A stretch of 64,000 nucleotides of DNA, from positions 290,313 to 354,312 of the forward strand of contig NZ_KZ559472.1 in the NCBI RefSeq assembly GCF_002850745.1, given 5' to 3'. This document shows, piece after piece, positions 57,251-64,000 of this stretch (positions are counted from its first letter, which is position 1; the number at the start of each line of letters is the position of its first letter). Both the position numbers and the translations under genes were made by a program. The notes beneath the pieces were generated by a model. The model had not been told where the DNA came from. It made no database searches and saw nothing but the letters and a program-made list of their open reading frames with translations. The stretch is from Nonomuraea indica (GTDB taxonomy: Bacteria; Actinomycetota; Actinomycetes; Streptosporangiales; Streptosporangiaceae).

Positions 57251-58798
57251 GTGCGGGGACGAGCGATGATCACGGCGGCGGTGGCGCTGGCAGGGCTGGC
57301 CATGGCGGCCTGCGGCGGCCCCGCCCCGGCCGGACCGGACGACGGTGTGCTCACTCTCGCCGCTCCCCGCGACCTCGTCGCCGGCCCGCAGGACCCCTAC
57401 TACACCCACCAGACCCTGCGCGTGTGGGAGCCCCTGGTGACCGTGGACCAGCGGCTGCGCCCCGTCCCCGCCCTCGCCACCTCGTGGACCGGCGCCGACG
57501 GGGGCCGGCGCTGGACGTTCACGCTGCGCGAGGGGGTGAGGTTCAGCGACGGCACGCCGCTCACCGCCGAGGCCGTGGTCGCCAATGTCCGGCGGCTGCT
57601 GCGGCTCGCACCCCGGCAGTCCCCGTTCTTCAGCCTCGACGCCGGCATGGAGCTGGCGTACGGCCGGCTCTCCGACGTGCGGGCCGAGGGCGGGAAGGTG
57701 ACGTTCGAGCTGGAGCGGCCGGTGGCCGACCTGCCGGGGCGGCTGGCCGGGTTCTTCAGCATGGTGCAGTCGCCCCGGGCGTTCACCCCGGCGGGTGACT
57801 TCGCGGGCGGCCCCGTCGGCACCGGGCCGTACGTCCTGACCGGCTGGGTCAAGGGGCAGCGGGCCGAGCTGGCCGCCAACCCCCACTTCCACGGCGCCGC
57901 GCCGGCGTACAAGAAGGTCGTCGTCAAGGTGATCCCCGACGCCAACGCCCGGGTGGCCGCGCTGCGGGCGGGCGAGGTCGACGGGCTGATCGACAAGGGC
58001 GCGCTGCTGCCCGGGCAGGTGGCGGCCGTCGGCGGCGGCGGTCACACGGTCGTGCGGACGCCCTCGGTGCTGACGCACTACCTCACCTTCAACGCCTCGC
58101 GGAAGCCCTTCGCCGATCCCCGCCTGCGCGAGGCCGTGGATCTCGCCGTCGACCGGCGGACGATCGCCGGCACGCTGCTCGCGGGCACGGCCCGGCCGGG
58201 CGCCGGTTTCCTGTCGCCCGTCTTCGGCGACCTGGCCGAGCCCTCCGTCGCCCCGGCGCACGACCCCGCCCGGGCGAGGGCGCTGGTCGAGGCGGCGGGG
58301 CGGCCCGCCGAGCCGGTCACCATCCTCGTCTCGTCGGGCGAGACCGGGCAGTTCCCCTACACCGACATCGCGGAGGTGCTCCGCGCCGCCTTCGCACGCG
58401 TCGGGCTGCCCGCGAAGGTGAGGGTGGCCGAGGCCACCAAAGCCGTCATGGAGGCGGGCGACTACGACCTCTTCCTCAGCGCGTACAGCGTGCCCAACGG
58501 CGACCCCGACTACCTGCTGCGCCGCTTCCTGCGGTCGGACGCGGCCTGGAACACCGAGCGCAGGCTCGGCTACCGCAGCGAGGAGTTCGACACGCTGGTG
58601 GACCGGGCGGCGGCGGAGGCGGACCCGGTCCGGAGACGGGAGCTGTACCACCGCGTCCAGCGGCTGCTCGCGGCCGACCGGCCGATGATCCCGCTCGCGT
58701 ACCAGGACAATCCCATCGTGACGAGTGACAGGATCGGCGGTGTGGAACAGAACGTGGCGTACATCGTGGATCTGGCCAAGCTGACGCCGTTGCGGTGA
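57251..58798 (+). CDS. ABC importer substrate-binding lipoprotein (SBP family 5)
   Basis: This 515-residue family 5 solute-binding protein has a lipoprotein signal peptide with lipobox AMAAC at Cys21, then GVLTLAAPRDLVAG, the LVTVDQRLRPVPALATSW segment and FTLREGVRFSDGTPLTAEAV, typical of DppA/NikA proteins. GGAGGGAGACGAGG precedes the GTG at 57251. With two permease genes downstream coupled by GTGA overlaps, it forms a dipeptide, nickel or metallophore importer. The Fur-like box upstream favours a metal complex as ligand. Confidence 0.9.
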   Translation: MRGRAMITAAVALAGLAMAACGGPAPAGPDDGVLTLAAPRDLVAGPQDPYYTHQTLRVWEPLVTVDQRLRPVPALATSWTGADGGRRWTFTLREGVRFSDGTPLTAEAVVANVRRLLRLAPRQSPFFSLDAGMELAYGRLSDVRAEGGKVTFELERPVADLPGRLAGFFSMVQSPRAFTPAGDFAGGPVGTGPYVLTGWVKGQRAELAANPHFHGAAPAYKKVVVKVIPDANARVAALRAGEVDGLIDKGALLPGQVAAVGGGGHTVVRTPSVLTHYLTFNASRKPFADPRLREAVDLAVDRRTIAGTLLAGTARPGAGFLSPVFGDLAEPSVAPAHDPARARALVEAAGRPAEPVTILVSSGETGQFPYTDIAEVLRAAFARVGLPAKVRVAEATKAVMEAGDYDLFLSAYSVPNGDPDYLLRRFLRSDAAWNTERRLGYRSEEFDTLVDRAAAEADPVRRRELYHRVQRLLAADRPMIPLAYQDNPIVTSDRIGGVEQNVAYIVDLAKLTPLR

Positions 58799-59721
58799 GG
58801 TGGCTGCTGCGCCGCGCGGCGGAGACGGTGCTCGTCCTGCTGGCGCTGTCGGTGCTGGTCTTCTCGCTCGCCGCGCTGACGCCCGGAGATCCGGCCGAGG
58901 AGATCCTGCGCCGCGGCGGGCTGCAGCCGACGCCGGCCGCCGTCGCCGCCTTACGCGCCGAGCTTGGCCTCGACCGGCCGCTGCCCGCGCAGTACGCCGG
59001 GTGGCTGCTCGACGTGGTCCGCGGTGACCTCGGCCGCTCCTACGCCGACCGGTCGCCGGTGGGCGCCGAGATCATGGCGCGGGTCCCCGCGACGCTGCGG
59101 CTGGCGGGCGCGGCCGCGCTCGTCGCGGTCGGGCTCGCCCTGACGGTGTCGCTGTGGGCCGCGCTCCGGCCGCGCGGCGCGGTCGGCCGGGTGGTCGCGG
59201 TCGTGACGGTGGCGGTCGCCGGCGTCCCGCCGTACATCGTGGGGATCCTGCTGATCAGCGTGGTCGCGGTCGGGCTGCGCGCGCTGCCCACCGGCGGCGA
59301 CGGGGCGCCGGAGGCCGTGGTGCTGCCCGCGCTGACCCTCGGCCTGGCGGGCGCGGCGACGCTGCTGCGGCTGCTGCGGGCGGACCTCGCGCAGGCGGTC
59401 GGGCAGCCGTTCGTCAAGTTGGCCGCCGCCAAGGGGCTGCCCGCCCGGCGCGCCGTCGTGGTGCACGCGCTCCGGCTGGCCGCGCCGAACGCCATCGCCG
59501 CGACGGGCGTGGTGCTGGCCGACCTCGCGGCCGGGGCCGTGGTGGTGGAGACGCTGTTCGCCTGGCCCGGCATCGGGCAGCTCGCGGTCTCGGCGATCAG
59601 GCAGCGGGACCTGCCCGTGGTCCAGGCGTACGTGCTGCTCACCGGGCTCGCCACCGTGCTGCTGCTGGCGCTGGCCGACCTCTGCCTGACGGCGGCCGAC
59701 CCTCGGGTGCGCCGCCGGTGA
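58795..59721 (+). CDS. ABC importer permease (DppB/NikB type)
   Basis: This 308-residue permease has about six helices, starting with MRWLLRRAAETVLVLLALSV, and the EAA loop LAAAKGLPARRAVVVHALRL. It has the LTPGDPAEEILR periplasmic segment normal for DppB. The GTG start overlaps the binding-protein stop by 4 nt (58795-58798). It pairs with the next permease. Confidence 0.92.
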   Translation: MRWLLRRAAETVLVLLALSVLVFSLAALTPGDPAEEILRRGGLQPTPAAVAALRAELGLDRPLPAQYAGWLLDVVRGDLGRSYADRSPVGAEIMARVPATLRLAGAAALVAVGLALTVSLWAALRPRGAVGRVVAVVTVAVAGVPPYIVGILLISVVAVGLRALPTGGDGAPEAVVLPALTLGLAGAATLLRLLRADLAQAVGQPFVKLAAAKGLPARRAVVVHALRLAAPNAIAATGVVLADLAAGAVVVETLFAWPGIGQLAVSAIRQRDLPVVQAYVLLTGLATVLLLALADLCLTAADPRVRRR

Positions 59722-60494
59722 GGGGCCGCGCGGGTCTCGTCCTGCTCGCCCTCGTGGTGGCGTGCTGCGGGCTCACGCCCCTGCTGTCGCCGTACGATCC
59801 GCACCTGCCCGACCCGGCGCGCGCCCTGCTGCCGCCCGGCGGGCGGCACTGGCTCGGCACCGACCAGCTCGGCCGCGACCTGCTGACGAGGACCGCCGTG
59901 GCGGGGCGGACCTCGCTGCTGTTCGCGCTCGCCGTCACCGGGATCACCACGGCGCTCGGCACGGTCCTCGGCGCGGCCGCCGGGCTGGCCGCGGGACCGT
60001 CCGACCGGCTGCTGAGGTTCGCCGCGACCGTGGCGCTCGCACTGCCGGGGCTCACGCCGGCGCTGGCGCTGGCGGGCGTGCTGCCGCCGGGGCCGGGCGC
60101 GGTGCTGGCCGCGCTGGTGCCGTTCGGCTGGGTGAGCTGCGCGCTCGTCGCCCACACCGCCACCCGCCGGGTGGCCGCGTCGGGGTACGTGCTCGCCGCG
60201 CGGGCCATGGGGGCGTCACCGCTGTACCTGCTGCGCCGGACGGTCCTGCCGCACATCGCCGGACCGGTGCTCACGGTCGCCACCGCCGACCTCGCCCGCA
60301 CGCTGGTCGCCGTCACCTCGCTGAGCTTCCTCGGTCTCGGGCTGCCGCCGCCCGAGACCGACTGGGGCGGCATGGTGAGCGAGGCGGTGCCGCTGCTGGT
60401 CGCCTCCCCCCGGCCGGCGGTCGTGCCCGCGCTCGCCCTGGCCGTCACCGGTCTGGCCGTCGCGCTCGTGGTGGACTCCCGGGATCCCGCGTAG
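59718..60494 (+). CDS. ABC importer permease (DppC/NikC type)
   Basis: This 258-residue permease has the DppC landmark HWLGTDQLGRDLLTR and the EAA loop AARAMGASPLYLLRRTVLPH. The GTG start overlaps the previous stop by 4 nt. No ATPase gene follows: the next gene is formate dehydrogenase. The importer therefore uses ATPases encoded elsewhere or has lost them. Confidence 0.9.
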   Translation: MRGRAGLVLLALVVACCGLTPLLSPYDPHLPDPARALLPPGGRHWLGTDQLGRDLLTRTAVAGRTSLLFALAVTGITTALGTVLGAAAGLAAGPSDRLLRFAATVALALPGLTPALALAGVLPPGPGAVLAALVPFGWVSCALVAHTATRRVAASGYVLAARAMGASPLYLLRRTVLPHIAGPVLTVATADLARTLVAVTSLSFLGLGLPPPETDWGGMVSEAVPLLVASPRPAVVPALALAVTGLAVALVVDSRDPA

Positions 60495-60541
60495 ACCGCC
60501 GCCCGTACGGACCGCCCGCGTGGAGTGTCCGCATAGACCGG

Positions 60542-63500
60542 ATGAAAGCGGGCAGAACTCGCGATGTGCCAGGAAGGGGATGGCTTGCTCGCTGGCCGGT
60601 GATCCGCCAGCTCAGGGGCGAGGACGGCAGGAGCGACGCCGCGCGGTCGGCCCGCACCGACGCGCTGCGCCCCCGCACCGAGGACGCCACGACGGTGGCC
60701 CGCTCGGTGTGCCCCTACTGCGCGGTCGGCTGCGGCCAGCTCGTCTACGTCCAGGACGGCAGGGTCACCCAGATCGAGGGCGACCCCGACTCGCCGATCT
60801 CCCGGGGGAGGCTGTGCCCGAAGGGGGCGGCCAGCAAGCAGCTCGTCACCCATCCGGGCCGCCGCACCGAGGTGCTCCACCGCAGGCCGTACGGCACCAC
60901 CTGGGAGCGGCTCGACCTGGACACCGCGATGGAGATGATCGCCGACCGGGTGGTGCGCACCCGGCGGGAGACCTGGGAGCAGACCCACGAGGGCAGGGTC
61001 GTGCGCCGCACGCTGGGCATCGCCAGCCTGGGCGGGGCGACGCTCGACGACGAAGAGAACTACCTGATGAAGAAGCTCTACACAGCCCTCGGCGCGATCC
61101 AGGTCGAGAACCAGGCGCGTGTTTGACACTCCTCCACCGTCCCCGGTCTGGGGACCAGCTTCGGGCGTGGCGGCGCGACCACCTTCCAGCAGGACCTGGC
61201 AGGCGCGGACTGCATCGTCATCCAGGGCTCCAACATGGCCGAATGCCACCCCGTGGGCTTCCAGTGGGTCGTGGAGGCGAAGGAGCGCGGGGCCCGGGTC
61301 TTCCACGTGGACCCGCGCTTCACCCGCACCAGCGCCCTGGCCGACCGGCACCTGCCGATCCGCGCGGGCAGCGACATCGTGCTGCTCGGCGCGCTGATCA
61401 ACCACGTGCTGACGAACGGGCTGGAGTTCCGCGAGTACGTGCTGGCCTACACGAACGCCGCCACGATCGTGTCCGAGGACTTCCGCGACACCGAGGACCT
61501 CGACGGCCTGTTCTCCGGCTGGGACCCCGAGACGGCCACGTACGACCCGAGGAGCTGGGCGTACGAGTCGACCGGCGAGCAGCCGCCGGCGGAGCGGGCG
61601 GAGGGCGGGCCCCTGCACGCCGAGGCGGCCGGCGCGCACGCCTACGGCGCGGGCGGGCCCGCCGCCCACCCCAACCCGCGCACCGACCCGACGCTCACCC
61701 ACCCGCGCTGCGTCTACCAGATACTCAAGCGGCACTTCGCCCGCTACACCCCGGAGCTGGTCGAGCGGCTGTGCGGCATCCCGCGCGACGGCTTCGCCGA
61801 GCTGGCCGAGGCCGTCACCGCCAACTCCGGCCGCGAGCGGACCACCGCCTGGGTCTACTCGGTCGGCTGGACCCAGCACACCGTCGGCGCGCAGTACATC
61901 CGCTCGGCCTCGATCCTGCAGCTCCTCCTCGGCAACATGGGCCGCCCCGGCGGCGGCATCCTCGCCCTGCGCGGCCACGCCAGCATCCAGGGCTCGACCG
62001 ACATCCCGACGCTGTTCAACATCCTGCCGGGCTACCTGGACATGCCGCACGCCGAGCGGCACGAGGGCCTGGACCAGTACCTGGAGCTGGAGGGCGGCGC
62101 GACGGGCTTCTGGGGCAACCGGCGCTCCTACCTGGTGAGCCTGCTCAAGGCGTGGTGGGGCGACGCCGCGACGGAGGCGAACGACTTCTGCTTCGGCCAC
62201 CTGCCGCGCCTGACCGGTGACCACGGCCACTACACCACCGTGATGGGCCAGATCGACGGCACCGTGAAGGGCTACTTCGTGATCGGCGAGAACCCCGCCG
62301 TCGGTTCCTCCGGCGGCCGGGCGCAGCGCCTCGGCCTGGCCAACCTCGACTGGCTCGTCGTCCGTGACCTGACCCTGGTGGAGACGGCCACGTTCTGGCT
62401 GGACGGCCCCGAGCTGGAGACCGGTGAGCTGCGCACCGAGGAGATCGGCACCGAGGTGTTCTTCCTGCCCGCCGCCAGTCACGTGGAGAAGGAGGGCACG
62501 TTCACCAACACCCAGCGGCTGCTCCAGTGGCGGGAGAAGGCGCTCGACCCGCCCGGCGACTGCCGCAGCGAGCTGTGGTTCTACCACCGCCTCGGCAAGC
62601 TCGTCAGGCAGCGGATGACCGACGACGAGATCGACCGGCCGGTACGCGAGCTGACCTGGGACTACCCGGAGCACGGCCCGCACCGGGAGCCCTCCGCCGA
62701 GGCCGTGCTGCGCGAGATCAACGGGGTCGGCCCCGACGGACGGGCTCTGTCGTCGTCCACCCAGCTCCGCCCCGACGGGTCCACGGCGTGCGGCTGCTGG
62801 ATCTACTGCGGCGTGTACGCCGACGAGGTCAACCAGGCCGCCCGCCGCCGCCCGGGCCGGGAGCAGAGCCCCGTGGCCCCCGAATGGGGCTGGGCGTGGC
62901 CGGCCAACCGGCGCATCCTCTACAACCGGGCCTCCGCCGACCCGGAGGGCCGCCCGTGGAGCGAGCGCAAGGCGTACGTGTGGTGGGACGCCGAGCGCGG
63001 CGAGTGGACCGGGCACGACGTGCCCGACTGCGAGCTCCGCAAGCCGCCGGACCACGTGCCGCCCGAGGGCGCCCGCGCCGAGGCCGCGCTCGCCGGGACC
63101 GACCCGTTCATCATGCAGTCCGACGGCAAGGGCTGGCTGTACGTGCCGGCCGGCCTCGCCGACGGCCCGCTGCCCGCCCACTACGAGCCGCACGAGTCTC
63201 CGGTCACCAACCCCCTGTACGCCCAGCAGGCCAACCCGGCCCGCCGGACCTACCACCGCCCCGAGAGCCCGTACAACGCGCCGGGGGGACGCTTCCCGTA
63301 CGTGCTGACGACGTACCGGCTGACCGAGCACCACACGGCGGGCGCGATGAGCCGTCCGCTCGCCTACCTCGCCGAGCTGCAGCCGGAGCTGTTCTGCGAG
63401 GTGTCGCCGCAGCTCGCCGGGCACCTCGGGCTGACCAACGGCGACTGGGCGACGATCGTGACCAGCCGCGCCGTCGTGGAGGCCCGGGTGCTGGTGACCG

Positions 63501-63742
63501 GGCGGATGCGGCCGCTGCGCGTCGAGGGCAGGGTCGTCCACCAGGTGGGCCTGCCGTACCACTGGGGCTGGGGCGGAGACGGCCTGGTCACCGGCGACGT
63601 GGCCAACGACCTGCTGCCGCTCGTCCTCGATCCGAACGTCTACATCCAGGAGGGCAAGGCCATGACCTGTGACGTGCGGCCGGGGCGGCGGCCGAGGGGA
63701 CGGGCGGCGCTCGACCTGCTGGAGATGTACCGCCATGGCTGA
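60542..63742 (+). CDS. fdhA: Formate dehydrogenase alpha subunit, selenoprotein
   Basis: This enzyme oxidises formate to CO2 at a molybdopterin centre. The 1066-residue frame contains [4Fe-4S] Cys57, Cys60, Cys64 and Cys92 (SVCPYCAVGC, RLCPKG), then an in-frame TGA at 61124 coding Sec195, flanked by QARV and HSSTVPGLGTSFGRGGA as in FdnG/FdhA proteins. After it the frame continues to SDIVLLGALI and the C-terminal molybdopterin dinucleotide domain (LTNGDWATIVTSR). Start is ATG 60542, or GTG 60566. No twin-arginine signal is visible. It overlaps the beta subunit gene by 8 nt. Confidence 0.9.
61124..61126 (+). other. In-frame TGA read as selenocysteine
   Basis: This TGA is in frame with both the upstream and downstream parts of the same conserved protein. 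It occupies the position of the catalytic Sec (or Cys) in formate dehydrogenases. Ordinary gene callers would end the gene here and begin another at 61235. Confidence 0.88.
61139..61155 (+). promoter_or_regulatory. Bacterial SECIS hairpin
   Basis: GTCCCC (61139-61144) and GGGGAC (61150-61155) form a perfect 6-bp stem with loop GGTCT. The loop is 18 nt past the TGA. E. coli fdhF/fdnG SECIS elements carry the same GGUCU apical loop at a similar distance, where SelB binds. Absence of an obvious bulged U is the only difference I can note. Confidence 0.8.
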
Positions 63743-64000
63743 GCGGATGGGGTTCTTCACCGACACGAGCGTCTGCATCGGGTGCAAGGCGTGCGAGGTG
63801 GCCTGCAAGGAGTGGAACCAGCTCCCCGACGACGGCTTCGTCTTCGAGGCCACCTCCTACGACAACACCGGCATGCTGGGGGCGAGCACCTGGCGGCACG
63901 TCGCGTTCATCGAGCAGGCGCGGCCGGCGCCCGACGGCGACGACGGCGTCGAGCGCTGGCTGATGTCCTCCGACGTGTGCAAGCACTGCACGCACGCCGC
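63735..64000 (+). CDS. fdhB: Formate dehydrogenase beta (Fe-S) subunit, partial
   Basis: The first 88 codons encode MGFFTDTSVCIGCKACEVAC, the first [4Fe-4S] cluster of a four-cluster ferredoxin subunit, then a loop and SSDVCKHCTHA starting a second. It transfers electrons from the alpha subunit. The ATG at 63735 overlaps the alpha stop by 8 nt, and the gene runs off the right edge. A gamma cytochrome subunit may follow outside. Confidence 0.92.
   Translation, partial: MAERMGFFTDTSVCIGCKACEVACKEWNQLPDDGFVFEATSYDNTGMLGASTWRHVAFIEQARPAPDGDDGVERWLMSSDVCKHCTHA

Noticed and set aside
61124..61235. Formate dehydrogenase as a frameshifted or truncated pseudogene
   Set aside because: The frame is the same before and after the TGA, flanking residues match the family, and a SECIS-type hairpin is present.

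Overview
The window is chromosomal DNA of a high-GC actinomycete. GTG starts are frequent, genes are dense and often overlap by 4 to 8 nt. The content includes a BTAD/NB-ARC regulator, a DUF3073 protein, an SCO5389-family protein, SARP/LuxR/TetR/LysR regulators, two LCP cell-wall enzymes, a class III/IV-type lanthionine synthetase and late menaquinone synthesis. This fits the Streptosporangiales (Nonomuraea-like) or a relative, but the sequence alone does not fix the genus. No rRNA, tRNA, insertion sequence or CRISPR array was recognised. One near-perfect parS site (30084-30099) suggests the window may lie in the origin-proximal part of the chromosome.

Layout. 1-5.1 kb: a membrane-protein start divergent from a TetR gene, then an LLM flavin oxidoreductase, an amidase, a DUF1232 protein and an amidohydrolase. 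5.3-10.5 kb: SURF1, a membrane protein, an HxlR regulator divergent from a GNAT-TetR pair across two identical operator-like sites, a zinc-ribbon protein and an N5-glutamine-type methyltransferase-like protein. 10.7-17.2 kb: a large BTAD regulator, a GNAT with a clear terminator, and an aminotransferase divergent from its LysR. 17.2-24 kb: RNase HII, a VapBC-type pair, an LLM enzyme with an internal 30-nt repeat, an SCO5389/CooC-like pair, TPR, LCP and methyltransferase genes. 24-33 kb: an MFS permease, an unusual two-gene operon (four-helix membrane protein plus a thymidylate-synthase-fold enzyme with altered phosphate-binding residues), a serine hydrolase, LysR/DapA-like, a quinone oxidoreductase under a SoxR-type box, MenB and ArsR. 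33-46 kb: DUF3073, P450/TetR, an alpha/beta hydrolase, a giant LuxR regulator, LCP, DUF1992, SDR plus a molybdenum hydroxylase large subunit, and phospholipase D.

46.3-52.4 kb is a compact lanthipeptide locus. A MauE-thioredoxin fusion and an ABC exporter are read leftward. A 56-residue precursor with five C-terminal cysteines and a three-domain lanthionine synthetase are read rightward. A strong intrinsic terminator sits between precursor and synthetase. The precursor is too short for routine ORF calling.

52.4-64 kb: AroQ, a TetM/OtrA-like ribosomal protection GTPase with an overlapping upstream leader ORF, a beta-lactamase-fold hydrolase, an unknown 134-residue protein, a dipeptide/nickel-type ABC importer (binding protein plus two permeases, no ATPase in the window) behind a Zur/Fur-like box, and a formate dehydrogenase. 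The formate dehydrogenase alpha subunit is interrupted by an in-frame TGA that reads as selenocysteine. The flanking residues match the FdnG/FdhA active-site family and a GGUCU-loop hairpin sits at the bacterial SECIS position. The Fe-S beta subunit runs off the right edge.

The strongest candidates for follow-up are the selenocysteine formate dehydrogenase, the lanthipeptide locus, the membrane-protein/thymidylate-synthase-like operon, the leader ORF on the ribosomal protection gene, and a nearly identical 16-bp metal-box-like motif in two distant promoters.
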